DNA of 64,000 nt, from positions 17,442,778 to 17,506,777 of the forward strand of contig CM022678.1 of the NCBI GenBank assembly GCA_012295275.1. The letters run 5' to 3'. The DNA comes from Chrysomallon squamiferum (Eukaryota; Mollusca; Gastropoda; Neomphalida; Peltospiridae). The translations under genes and the position numbers were made by a program. Position 1 is the first letter of the stretch; each line of letters opens with the position of its first letter. The notes under the pieces are model-generated. The model was given only the letters and a program-made list of their open reading frames with translations, was not told the DNA's origin and searched no databases. Positions 41,102 through 53,911 of this stretch are shown piece by piece.

Positions 41102-41112
41102 TATGCAGCTGT
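40018..41112 (-). CDS. SMPD1: SMPD1 signal peptide and saposin B domain (two exons)
   Basis: The exon at 41112-40613 starts with 11 bases of leader before the ATG. The exon at 40182-40018 completes the domain. Cysteines in CGVC, KLC, RVC, EIC and PDC are arranged as in saposin folds, which present lipid to the catalytic domain. A proline-rich linker ([11 protein letters not shown]) then leads to the catalytic core. Confidence 0.93.
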
Positions 41113-42027
41113 CTGAAACGTAAAAAAATAAAATAAAATAAAAATGTGAGTGAATTTTCCCTGTTTTTTTAAACAAAAGACAGTAAATATGTTCACCATT
41201 GTTTCGTCTCATTATCAAAATGGCATTCAACAATTTTCTCAAAACTTGCTCAGTTTCATTACATACAGCTACTGAATTTCATTTTTTTTTTTTTTTTTTT
41301 TTTTTTTTTGAAATTATATTAATAGTAAAATTAACCCCTATGTCAATGACATGAATGTTAAAGTGCTATTATTTTTATATTTTTGTTTTAACCTTTCTCA
41401 CAACTTATTTAATGTACCATTTGTGCTATACGTTTGACATTTGCTGTATGTATATTACTTTGTTCTTCACCAAGTCTTTACTATATCACCTTTTCTGGGG
41501 TTTTTTACCCATTTTGATTTATTATCTTACTATTCAGAAATTTTTTTTTAAAAAAATAAAAAAATGGAAAAGAAAAAGATATTAACTGTAATAAAGGTTA
41601 ACAAGCTATACCTTGTTATTTCAGTAACGTTCACAAAAATTCTGACATAATAATAATAATAATAAAATATGTGACAGTCACTTGTGACTCAAATGATAGC
41701 TCCTTGGGCAAGAAAGCCACTGCATCCTAACGAATCTATTCTGTTCTATTCAGTAGACTACTGACAGGGAAATAAAACGTGTAGATGCGAAAGTGTGATT
41801 CATATTTGCCAATATTTCCTTTCTGAACACTACTGTTCATGCTGTTTGCAACATCTCGAATAAAAGCTTTTACTTATTTATCAATACAATAAACAACTTT
41901 TAAGATGTGATATTTTCAGTTTCCAGAAACAATAAATGAATGATAAATTAAATATGATTCCAAATTGAAAAACAAAAACAAAACATATTTAGTATTTACT
42001 AATTTAGCAGCAGATAAGTTTACTTTG

Positions 42028-42263
42028 AAACATATAAGCAATGCAACATAATATTACCATAGCAAATATAAAATTGATAATTTAAACATAAGCAATGCAA
42101 CATAATATTACCATAGCAAATATAAAATTAATAATTTAAACATATAAACAAAGCAACATAATATCACTATCAGTATAGGAAACACAAAACTGATAATTTA
42201 AACATATAAGCAAAGCAACATAATATTATTATAGCAAACATAAAATTGATAATTTAAACATCC
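42028..42263. repeat. Tandem repeat, about 58-bp unit, four copies
   Basis: Each unit reads AACATATAAGCAATGCAACA, then TAATATTACCATAGCAAA, then a TAAAATTGATAATTTA block. The copies differ by a few substitutions and small indels. The array ends just inside the intron after the probable SMPD1 leader exon. Confidence 0.85.
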
Positions 42264-42270
42264 TCATTAC

Positions 42271-42330
42271 CTCCTCCGACTAGTCTGACGTTTGCACGAC
42301 CAAACCAGACAGCTCGTGAAAAGGTTTGTT
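42271..42330 (-). other. Probable non-coding first exon of SMPD1
   Basis: The minus strand reads AAACGTCAGACTAGTCGGAG and then |GTAATG, a fair donor. The coding exon begins with an acceptor 11 bases before the ATG, which requires an upstream leader exon. This is the best candidate in the spacer. The exact 5' end is unknown. Confidence 0.45.
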
Positions 42331-43630
42331 CTAAATATAGGATAAAATCACGTGATAAAAATACTATAGTAATCAAACGCAGAAGAGTCCATTTGAATTG
42401 TAATCGGATGTTTCGACCCAATGGCAAATTCGCCCCTAGTCAGTTCGATCCCATTTTGTATTGTTCGCTTCATTATGTTTAGAAATAGTAAAATACACAA
42501 ATTACGGAAACAAAAATAATTAGGAAATGACCCATTTTTCGAGGCTAGGAAATAAAGACTCTTGTGGTTGTTATGACTAGCTGAATACGAAACATTAATG
42601 CTCAGTGTTTAACGCCAAATATAATCCAAAATAGAAATTAATGAAGAAGAAGAAATTCCTTTACACGAATATATTTCTTTTTTTAATAATTCTTATTCGA
42701 TGGAAAGTAATAACATCAGGAGAATCTTTCTCTCTTTATTTTTAATTTTCTTAAAGCTAGAGAAACTCACTCACTTTGTGTATGATATGAAATTAAAATT
42801 AATTATTTTAATTATTTAATCAGTCAAGAAACGACTAAAATCTGAATACAGTTTATAAATGGAAGAATAGTTTTTATGGCATTAAGCTTATTAGTTGGTC
42901 TGCATTTTTTATTATTTATTTATTTATTTATTTATTTGTTTATGCATTGGTGCTTGAAACAGTGGAGGAAATCAAAGAACCGACCATCCGACCACGAGAT
43001 ATTGATGTTGTTATTCGATATATTTTCCGGTTCAGTTTTATTTCCGTCATTCAAGCGATATTTTATCTATGTTAGTGATATGGGCGACATGTAGCTTTTT
43101 AATCTGATGTATATGACTTTTACTTTATTCTGCTTTCACAATGTTTTGGTTTGACAGGAAATCAAAAGATCTGTTCTGAACTTGTACAAATTGTAAGGTA
43201 AATTAAGATGATTTAATACTTACCTAACTAACTATGATGAATTTATCAGCGTTACATCAGTCTGTAAAATGTGGAAATTAATACTGAATATAGAATACAT
43301 ATATTATATAGTTAATTAAAACAATGATAATATATAAAACATTTTTTTTTTAAATATAAAATAATTATATATATATATAAATTACAAATTACAACCAAAA
43401 CCGGAACCGTTTCAAAAGCATTACACTTACAGTTTGAAAAGACAGTAGTCTTTTGGCCTAAATACTTATTATTAATATTAACCTAGTTTAAAAAAAAAAA
43501 TCTTATACCTCCTTATGCATCACTGGACTTAAACTGACAATAAAAAAAAATAGTGTTTTTGTTTTTATAATTTTTATGTGTTTGGTACTTAAAGCATTTT
43601 GTCACACATCATTGATTTCAGATCTGCTGA

Positions 43631-44752
43631 ATGAAAATGCAGATACAGTACGAGGCTATGGCAGATGAGATCACCTCAGACGAACTGCGGCCAAGCATGT
43701 ATTACCAGCCTGCCAACTACATCAGCGCATCTCAGCGACTGCCGACTACCATCGGTATCGTTCAGATCATCTGCGGATTTATAACAACATTTTTAGGTAA
43801 TTAAAGCTAAATTTAATAATATATTTACTATTTTAACAAAAATTTTAAAATAGTAATAATAAATAAATAAATAAATAAATAAATAAGAAACCAAAAACCC
43901 CCAAATAAATGTATTTCGTGATGTTAGAGAAAAATATTGTTAACTGAACTATACAATTTTTGTTTTTCATCTCGCCTTTTTTTTTTTTTTTTTCAGTTGT
44001 TTTTCTAGTCCTATGCTGTGTGAATTTTTTTATAAATTGCTCTGGTTTAGTGATAAAATTAAATATTATATTAATCTTTATGGAATTAAAATGTTGCTTA
44101 ATTTAATCAGTTTAGAATTCTGCAAATGTATTAATTTGTGAAATTATTGTTTACTGGCATTTCTTTTTATAATTTTAAGCTGACCAAGATTAACATAAGA
44201 TTAAAATAACTTAAAATTTAAAATCTTACATTCAGTAGTACAAAAAGTAGTAGTAATATTCAAAACAATAAAACATACATTTCTGAAAGTGGAAACTATT
44301 TTCATGCATATTTTATTTTAGAATAGATGGAATAAAATTATTATTACTACTTTTATGCCCTACATAAATTTATTTTAATCATTTTTTAATTTTTTTTTTT
44401 TTTTTATAAACTTTTGCATATTGTTTTAATTTTAAATGCATTTTATTTTAGGAATATTGGAAGTTATTCTTCTTCCAATGATGGAGAATATATCTGACAG
44501 CAACGTGATACATTTTACTAGAACAAACTGCTATGGTATGGGAATACTGGCAGGAATATTTGTAAGTTTTGACCATTTTGAAATACATTTAAATCTAGAT
44601 ATGTACATCTCTCTCTCTCTCTCTCTGAATCATGGGGATGTGCTGTATTCAGAGTTGTTATTTTAAAAGGTCTGCTAGTTTTACTGATTATAGAAACAAA
44701 TATTTTTCCATGTTCCCTCCTGATAAGTGATTTTTTTAATGGTTGCTGTATA

Positions 44753-44792
<40 letters not shown>

Positions 44793-44986
44793 TGTCTGTC
44801 TGTCTGTGTGAGAGTGTGGAGTTAACTAAGACATGTGTTAACTAATCACAGCATACTCGAACACAAGGGTTTGTTATCAGCAAGTTTTTTTTAATGAAAA
44901 TAATTGTTATCTAAGATGACTGATTACCTCCATGATGCAGCAGTTTGCATTCTCCTGCTTGCTGTGACCAAGCATTTTATTCTATC

Positions 44987-45022
<36 letters not shown>

Positions 45023-47993
45023 CAAGCACAGAATAAGCAGTAAATTAAATAAATCAATAAGATATATACAAATACATTTAGGCCATGTATATATGTGTGT
45101 AAATACTAATGATGATGATGTTGATGACAGGAATAACAATAGCAACAACAACGACAAAACAAATAACAATTATAATTGTAATAGTAACAGCAACAGTCAA
45201 AATAATAACTAATAATGATAATGATGATGATGATGATGATGATGATTATAGTGATAATATTTGATAGGCCTTAGGGTTGTAATTATGTGCTTGTGTCAGA
45301 CATCTGAACTTGAACTATCATATGAACTTTATTAAATATAGAAAAATTGGCAAGATGTTGTACAAAAATATATTAAATATTTTAAAATTCTATTGAAAGT
45401 CTGTGTACTGTATTTACAGGCGTGTGTGTGTATTTGAGTAGTTTGTTGCATTCAGTCCACCTACAGTATCTTACTTTCACTGAACTTCGTGATTTACCTA
45501 ATTCTGCATGTTTGATGATGACAGAGCTGTGAATGATTTGATGATGACAGAGCTGTGAATGATTTGATGATGACAGAGCTGTGAATGATTTGTTGATGAC
45601 AGAGCTGTGAATGATTTGATGATGACAGAGCTGTGAATGATTTGTTGATTACAGAGCTGTGAATGATTTGATGATGACAGAGCTGTGAATGATTTGATGA
45701 TGACAGAGCTGTGAATGATTTGATGATGACAGAGCTGTGAATGATTTGTTGATTACAGAGCTGTGAATGATTTGATGATGACAGAGCTGTGAATGATTTG
45801 ATGATGACAGAGCTGTGAATGATTTGTTGATTACAGAGCTGTGAATGATTTGATGACGACAGAGCTGTGAATGATTTGTTGATTACAGAGCTGTGAATGA
45901 TTTGTTGATTACAGAGCTGTGAATGATTTGATGATGACGGAGCTGTGAATGATTTGATGTTGTTTGTAATTTCAGATGGTTATAACTGGAAGTGCTGCAG
46001 CCAGGGCTAGTATAAGTAGACGGAAAACCTCGGTGAGTGTTCATCTGTCTGTACCACCGTGTTTTACACAAAACAGACACATTATACAGATGTTTTACAT
46101 AAAACAGACACATTATACATATGTTTTACATAAAACAGACACATTATACAGATGTTTTACATAAAACAGACACATTATACCAGATGTTTTACATAAAACA
46201 TTCACATTATACCAGATGTTTTACATAAAACATTCACAAGCAGATGTTTTACACAAAACAGACACATTGTACAGATGTTTTACACAAAACAGACACATTA
46301 TACAGATGTTTTACACAAAACAGACACATTATACAGATGTTTTACACAAAACAGACACATTATACAGATGTTTTACATAAAACAGACACATTATACATAT
46401 GTTTTACATAAAACGGACACATTATACAGATGTTTTACATAAAACAGGCACAATGTACAGATGTTATACATAAAACAGACACATCGTACAGATGTTATAC
46501 ATAAAACAGACACATCAAACAGATGTTTTACATAAAACAGACATATTATACAAACATTCCTTCGACTAAACAGAAAATGGAATAACTTCATAATTAATAC
46601 ATTCCTCTTAATACTTACCTATACACATATATATTTCCATAACACATATATATTTCCATAACACACACACACACACACACACACATTCATGCACACATAC
46701 ATGTTTGAACTATCAATTTTATGTTTTCTATAGTAATATTATATTGCATTGCTTATATATTTCTAAGTCAATATTTATATGCACCTTTTGTTTTTGTTTT
46801 TCAATTTGGTATGCATATTTCATTTATCATTCTTTTATTATTTCTGGGAACGCCCATATATGTATGTACATGAATACTGTACATACACATCATACAGACA
46901 CACACACATACATGTATACACATGCTCCCACACACACACACACACACAGATAGACACACCCAAAAACGGTCCACACTCAATAAGTACACACACTAAAAGC
47001 ATGACTGTATCATTAATGTATATTTGCAGTTTCAGTATTCTCTTTTATTTATTTATTCATTCATTCATCTATTTCTTGCATTATTTTTATTATTGTTGAT
47101 TTATTTTTCATTATTATTATTTTTTGTATTTTTTTTCAGGTTATAAAATTTTACAACATGACAATAGTCACATTCCTCTTGTATTTAGCAATCACGATTT
47201 TTCTCATTGTTGCTTATGGTCTCGGTTGGACAGTTCAGAGTGCATATCCTGTAAGTATTATATTAATTTTTAGTAACCTTGCACTTGAAATCATTGTTAA
47301 AACACTTTCTGGTGTTATTAAATTATATCAGATATTCATATTTCTAACGTCCAACACTCATTTACATACATTATATGAGGGTAAAGATACGTAGAATTGA
47401 ATAGTGGTAATTGTGTAAAAATCTAAGTTGATTTGACTGTTTCAATCTGAATATTTAGTATTACAAATGTATGTTGTTGTTGTTGTTGTTGTTGATATGA
47501 CTTACTTCTTGATCCAGTGAGTGGGGGTCATGATTGTTTAAAAAAACACAAAAAACACCTGAAAACTATAATTTAATAATAAACACATTATTCGTAGTAT
47601 AACAGAGTATAAATTTATAACCACAACCCCATGGGTTACAGAATTAGCAGTACGGGATCTTTTATTTATACCTTCCCATAAACACAATATAATATATAAA
47701 ATGATACCTTTGATGAGCCAGTCATATAGTAATGAGAGTTAAGAGTGTATTGTTTTATAGAATGACAATGCTGTATGTCTGTTAGTGTATCTGTTCCTAT
47801 CAGTACCAGTCTCTATTGTCTGTCTGTGTGTCAGTCTACAAACACCTTTTCTATCTCTGACCTCTCCATCTGATTGTCTCTTTATCTGTCTGTCTGTCTG
47901 TCTGATTTATCTCTCTAGCTAGTTATCTGTGTGTTGGTATGTATGTATCTATCAGTGTTATTCTGATTGTTTTTCTTTTCCTTGTTTGTTGTA

Positions 47994-48078
<85 letters not shown>

Positions 48079-48166
48079 ATTTGTATATGTGTATGTATAT
48101 GTATATATGTTTATATATACATATATGTGTGTGTGTACACCAACCCACCCTCATAATATATTTTGA

Positions 48167-48197
<31 letters not shown>

Positions 48198-50577
48198 TTT
48201 TTTTTTTTTTTTTTTCAATGTTTAAAATATTTTATTCTCTTTTTAATTTATATATTTATTTTGTTTTTCAATATATATTTTTTTTTATTTAATTTATTTA
48301 TATATTTATGTTTTTTTAATGTTTTTCAGGTAGGAAGTCGTTTACACAGTGTTCACATGTTTGTTGTTATATTCACTGTACTTGGGATGCTATTTACGTC
48401 CACTGCGCTGGTCAAATATTATGATGTGGTTTTCAGAGGTGAAGTCCAGCTTGGACATCAGTGGCTGGAATGTTGTCCTTGCACCTGTACACAGGTAAAA
48501 AAAATATTTAAATACTTTCTTCTGGTTTTGTTTTTTTGCATGATCTGGTATATTTATTAGTTTTGAGTGTGTCTGTTTAATTCTTAATTTTTTTTTTTTT
48601 TAATACAACAAAGTTTAATTCTTCACAATTTCAAGAAAACTGTTTGATCAATATGTATTTATCTATTTTACTTATTATTATTTTTGAAATTATTTTTGTT
48701 ATTTCTATATTAAACATTTTTTTATTTTTTTTATAACCTACATATTTTTTTTTTTTTTACATAATAAAAACGTGGAAATAATGTTTAGAAATATTAAAAA
48801 GGATTATTATCAATTTTATTTGAATTATCCATTTTACTAGAATTTTTAAAGTTAAATTTGTCTTTTGAAAACAGAAAACCGAAGACACTTGTAACATTTA
48901 TGCATGATTGATTAGGGCAGGACCGTTTGTGTGAGATTTTCAAAATTAAACTTTACATTTTTTGGAACTAACTCAGTTTAATTCATAATCAGCAGCTTCT
49001 TCTCATCATATGTCATTGCTTTTAGACTATTCTTACATTTTGTTACTAGCAGTGTACATTTTCTGAAACTACTACATCAGCTTCACTAACAACTACAATG
49101 TTATAATGATATTTTCTTAATAATGTTTAATGATAATAATAAGAAGAAGAAAATAATCAGAAAAATTATAAATATAAGATACTGCTACTACTACTAATAA
49201 TAAAAATAATAATAAATTAATACATTTGTACTGAATATATTCGGTATCAGAATTTTGTTATTTTAGCTGTATAAATGTAGTTTGTATTATGATGATATCA
49301 AACAACAACAATATTAGTGTATGTAATAGATATGTAAATGATATAAATATAATTATCTGTTTTTGACCTGTATTTTAAATTCACAATAAATCTATGTATA
49401 ATAATAAATTAGTACTCTATATATATATATACATGTACACATTAGTCATTCATTAATTTCTGTAAAACATATTATAATAATAGTAATGAAAATGATGATA
49501 ATGAGAATGTTGATGAAGACAACAATAATGATAACAGTAGCTTTAGCAATGATAACAACAACAATAATTCCCATAGTAAATACAACTGGCAGCAAAATTG
49601 AAAGTAAAAATTTAAATAAGCTGCAATGATAATAGTAATAATAATAATAGTAAACGTAATAATACTTTTTATGCTTGTTAAAACAAGGAATACCAGAAAG
49701 TCATTTACTTTTGCTATTTGTTTTCACTAACACTTTCATCATTAGAAGCAAATAACAACATATACTAAAAAGAGTTTCCACTTCCACATTTTTTAAAAAA
49801 CAGTTATAAAATGATTGGATAAAGTGGATGATAATATATATATTTTTATTTTTTATTATTATTTTTATTATTTTTTCCTGTTCTCTAATTATGAAATAAA
49901 TAAATAAAGATAATATGTTATTTAATTGTGTACGTGTGCAGTGAAATAAATAATATTATACAAATCTGTACATGGAAATAACTGAATAATCATTTCATTA
50001 ACTGTGAGTGCATATGTAAAGTACATCCATACATATGTATATATGTACACAGATACATACATACATGTATGTACATATACACACATACATACACAAATAT
50101 TTGCATATGTACATACATACATACATTTTTATTGACATACATACATTCATAAATATATATACATATATATATATACATACATACATAAACACACACACAC
50201 GTATATACGTATGTACATACACACACACATATATACACATATTTACACACATACACACACATATAAACAACAAACACAGAAATATTTGCATATGTACATA
50301 CATACATTCATATATTTATATACATATACATACATGCATATATTTATAGAGACATACTTATATAAATTCATATATATATATTGTTTTTTTTTTTTTTTTA
50401 TGTTTTAATGTCCATACATATTCAGATGCTTTAAATGCAATTAAAAAATATTTTTTTATAATTTTTTAATTTTAATTTGTTTTTTTACATAAATGTTTTT
50501 TTTTGTTTCAGTATCCAAAATCAGGATCTCTGTCAGCATCGTCTGGTTTGTCCACATCTCCCAGCCTGCTGATCTGA
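43631..50577 (+). CDS. CD20/MS4A-like four-transmembrane protein
   Basis: Six coding exons: 43631-43796, 44452-44561, 45976-46032, 47140-47250, 48330-48494 and 50512-50577, giving 224 residues. Hydrophobic segments at about 39-64, 83-101, 117-139 and 156-177 predict four membrane passes with both ends in the cytoplasm. The first pass begins TTIGIVQIICGFITTFLGI and the second contains GMGILAGIFMVITGSAAA, a pattern of the MS4A/CD20-like superfamily (GxxQI in helix 1, GI-F-ITGS in helix 2). A short cytoplasmic Cys cluster (CCPCTC, about 196-201) follows helix 4 and could be palmitoylated; this is inference. The tail is Ser-rich. An acceptor at 43621 shows that a non-coding exon precedes. The two in-frame Met codons at the start are MKM; I took the first. 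Ligand or function is unknown. Another tetraspan family is the alternative. Confidence 0.85.
45511..45957. repeat. 26-bp minisatellite, about 17 copies
   Basis: The unit is close to GATGACAGAGCTGTGAATGA, with TTTGAT or TTTGTT completing 26 bp. It ends about 18 bp before the acceptor of the 57-nt MS4A-like exon 3. Confidence 0.95.
46060..46560. repeat. 31-bp minisatellite, about 16 copies
   Basis: The unit reads approximately ATTATACAGATGTTTTACAT with AAAACAGACAC completing 31 bp. It starts 27 bases after the donor of MS4A-like exon 3, so this short exon is bracketed by two unrelated minisatellites. Confidence 0.95.
47998..48066. repeat. (CT)n followed by (AT)n microsatellite
   Basis: A CT array of about 50 bp runs directly into an AT array and then GT-rich sequence, in the intron between the fourth and fifth coding exons of the MS4A-like gene. 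Confidence 0.95.
48495..50511. other. Last intron of the MS4A-like gene
   Basis: AT-rich with ACATAC-type repeats at about 50025-50345 and AT-rich runs. No exon was seen. Long open frames across the ACATAC repeat on both strands are artefacts. Confidence 0.65.
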
Positions 50578-50763
50578 AATAATCAAAATAATTAATAATA
50601 ATAATCTTCTAGTCTTTCTTGAGAAGGATAATAAGAATCTTCATTTTCTTTTTTCTTCTTCTTTTTTTCAATTTTTTTAAAATAATTTTGAAAATTTTTT
50701 ATTTCTCTGCAGGCACATATTATTATTATTTTACTATTATTATTATTTTTTTTTTTACTGTTA

Positions 50764-50806
<43 letters not shown>

Positions 50807-51680
50807 TACTAGTAGTACTAGTATAAAACTTGTAGTTATTTATACTTTTCGTTTTTAAAAATTTGTTTTTTGATATTAAATGGAAACTGGTTGTTTGTTA
50901 TGTTAGTAAGGAAGGGAGACAAATATGCAATACGTGTGTTACAAGGTTATGAGTGAAAATGTTATTTCAAGACACAGTTATTTCAAAACATCTAGATTTC
51001 AGTGATTTCAAATTGTGTATAATTGTTGGAAGTGCTTTAAAAAAGGAAAAAAAAAGAAGAAGAAACGAACATGTATTCATGTCATTTGACAATGTGTAGA
51101 TTTGTTTAGAAGGGAGATAACTTTTTCAGAAAGGAAGTGAAGTAGATGCAAAAAGTGCAAGACATCTCAATGCATCAGAATATGCTAATGAGACAATAAT
51201 AACAGATTTTTATTTTCTTGTTTATCTTTACTTAATATATTTTATGTGTATCTCTTTTTTTTTTCTTCATAACAATCATACTATCCACCTGATGTAAATA
51301 TAGTTTCTCTATTATTTATTTATTATTTGTTTATTATTTGTTTTTTCTTGGTGTTATTTGTTTTTGTTTATTTTTTTAAAATTCATAGAATGTTTATCAG
51401 AGTGAATTAAAAATCACTGACAGTCTCATCAGTGTAACACAGAAGGGGTGTAAATTGGTTATTTCAGTTTTTCTGTCTGTTTTGTTCATCACAGTTTAAA
51501 TTTGTTTCATGTTGTCCATTCCATAAACATAAAAAAAAAAAAAAAAAATTTTTTTTATAATCCACAAGAATTTACCATTATGATAAACAAAATCATGATG
51601 CTATCACTAATGTAACATTCAACATTTTCTTTGTTTAACTTTATCCTAACATGCACATCTCATGGACTCATACTTTTAAG

Positions 51681-51711
<31 letters not shown>

Positions 51712-51951
51712 AATACACACTTCATAGACATATGCACAGAAGTACAGACATGCTTTTGTATACTACAGACATGCACATAGGTACATGAATACATGCAAAC
51801 ATATATAGGTTCAAACATACAGGTACTGATGTATAGAGAGGTATATAGGTTCAAACAAATGTTAACAGGTAAGTAACATGCATACATATTTTGTTATTGG
51901 ATTAATTGAAAATGGAGATGTTGGGGAAGCCCTTTAATCTTATTCTTAAAA

Positions 51952-52028
<77 letters not shown>

Positions 52029-52372
52029 GAAGAATAAAAGTGAAGAAGAATAAAAGTGAGTGAGACAGTTATATAAAAGAAATAAAATGATTCTCACACA
52101 AATATTTATAAAATAACATTAACTTTGTGTGTTTCTGATATGTTAAAGGTATGTTTATGTAAATATATGTATAAATATGATTAACTTTGTGTCAGTGACA
52201 GATTAAAAGTAGTTGTGTAACTTTTCTGTCAAACTAACCACAGTCACACACACTGATATGTTTGTGATCTTGTGACCACGTTTTTGCTTTCATTTTGAAG
52301 TGCCTCTGTGTAGATGCAAACAAAAATGTTTTTTATTTGCAGTCAAACAAAATTCTGATGTCTCTAATAAAA
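50578..52372 (+). other. 3' untranslated region of the MS4A-like gene
   Basis: No further coding sequence is seen. The region holds (ATT)n at about 50759-50802, an AAGGGAGATAACTT motif at about 51110, (CA)n near 51678-51706 and (GA)n at 51955-52024. A candidate AATAAA signal lies at 52366-52371, followed by GT-rich sequence, so the transcript may end near 52390. Confidence 0.5.
51955..52024. repeat. (GA)n microsatellite
   Basis: A near-perfect GA array of about 70 bp, in the presumed untranslated region. Confidence 0.95.
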
Positions 52373-52441
52373 ATTATTATTCTCTTCTCTAGTAATGTGT
52401 ATTTTATTTTGTGCTAAATTAAACTAATAATTATAGTAATT

Positions 52442-52509
<68 letters not shown>
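52442..52509. repeat. (CT)n microsatellite
   Basis: A CT array of about 68 bp between the MS4A-like gene and the next gene. Confidence 0.95.
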
Positions 52510-52512
<3 letters not shown>

Positions 52513-52875
52513 GAATTATGTTTTATGTTGATGTTAATATTAATTAAACTGATATCAGTTACTAAAAGTAATTAAGATAATAATGAGTGATGAACAGTTA
52601 TATGTATTAAAGTATTTGAAATAAAACATTTCTTCCTTTATTTGGTCAAACAAAGTCAGTTTTTTCTCAGTTCCTAAGTTATTTTTATGACAACTCACAA
52701 AATTTATGTTTTTAAAATACATTTACGTTTTCTTCAAAGATAACGCTAATGGACGCTCATACAGACAGACAAACTTGCAGACATCCAGTAAACTACAAGC
52801 ATTATCCACAATATTTTTGGCGCACATATATACATATTAAAAGTCATAAGTCTACGCAAATACTTCCGGGTCAAT

Positions 52876-52899
<24 letters not shown>

Positions 52900-52911
<12 letters not shown>

Positions 52912-53164
52912 CTTCCCTCTCCGGGATATACATTCAGTGATGTTTAATGTGACAAGTTCATTTCCTTATATATATGTCGTTGAGATACCTTCTCATATAA
53001 CTATACAACTGCATGGAGATATTGTTTTGAAACACTTCGGGTTCGAAACACGAAATGGAACGTTTTGCGGAAAGTATTATCAATTTAGCACGGCGAGACT
53101 GACAAGACAGCTACAGCTGAAAGCCAAACATATGTCTGTCTGCAAATTTTAATGAAACGTCAAG
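52900..53164 (+). other. Probable leader exon of the downstream gene, with an upstream open frame
   Basis: An ETS-like CTTCCGG at about 52862 and a poly-T tract precede this block. It ends CAAG|GTAAGA at 53164, a strong donor. It contains a closed frame from an ATG at 52940 to a stop at 53152 (71 codons at most), which would be an upstream open frame if the exon is transcribed. No family was recognised. Confidence 0.4.
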
Positions 53165-53734
53165 GTAAGAATCAGGTTTTAGAACAAACTTTTTCTAAAT
53201 AAAAAGTAGCAGTTATGGATTTTCATAGATCATTACTCGATATTTAAGAAAACAAGTTTCGTGATTTTTCAATTTTATTTTTATTATTACCCAACGTTTT
53301 AACTGCCGGTTCTATAGGTCTATAGCATTAATATGTTTTCAAATTAATGTTATTTATGTATTTCATGATTTTGTTATTGTTATATTTAGAAAATAAAACG
53401 AAGTTTATTTGTAATGTTGCAAAATTCAAGAGTGTTAATTTTCTTAGTTACATATATACGCGCGCGTCGTCGTTGTGTACAGTATATTAGAGTATTCAGA
53501 CACATTTTATTTTTATGGATATCAAATAACAGACACTCCGTAACAAATATGACAGCTGTTTTATTACTCAGAAGCCGAATTGCTGTACTGTAAGACTCGC
53601 CAGCAATATCTGATTTTTGTGAGGTCGTGATTGGACTGAATATTGTCAGTGGGCACACTCTAATCATACTTACTTAAGATAACAGAATATTAATTCCTAA
53701 ATACATACATTATATATAAATATACAAGTATATA

Positions 53735-53738
<4 letters not shown>

Positions 53739-53781
<43 letters not shown>
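53739..53781. repeat. (CA)n microsatellite
   Basis: A CA array of about 43 bp in the presumed leader intron. Confidence 0.95.
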
Positions 53782-53785
<4 letters not shown>

Positions 53786-53911
53786 TTGTATACAAACTCA
53801 CACAACCGAATACTCGTACCTACCAATATAGATTTATATAATAAAAGTATGTTAAAATATTAATTTATTACTTTGGTTTTTGGTGGTGTGAGGGAAATGT
53901 GAACCTCTGTG

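Larger units (their letters stand above)
41113..43630. other. Head-to-head spacer between SMPD1 and the MS4A-like gene
   Basis: It contains a poly-T tract near 41283-41309, a four-copy tandem repeat at 42028-42263, and a probable SMPD1 leader exon at about 42271-42330 on the minus strand, ending GAG|GTAATG. A candidate leader exon of the plus-strand gene may end near 43198 (AAG|GTAAAT). An open frame at 42876-43094 is not supported. Confidence 0.5.

Noticed and set aside
42876-43094. 72-codon hydrophobic open frame in the SMPD1/MS4A spacer
   Set aside because: The hydrophobic part is translation of a (TTTA)n repeat, and no promoter or splice signals fit.
45511-46560. Regular repeats that could be mistaken for a CRISPR array
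   Set aside because: Units are directly adjacent with no unique spacers, and the setting is an animal intron, so they are minisatellites.
49922-50408. Overlapping 60-105 codon frames on both strands
   Set aside because: They are translations of ACATAC/TATG simple repeats in the last MS4A-like intron.
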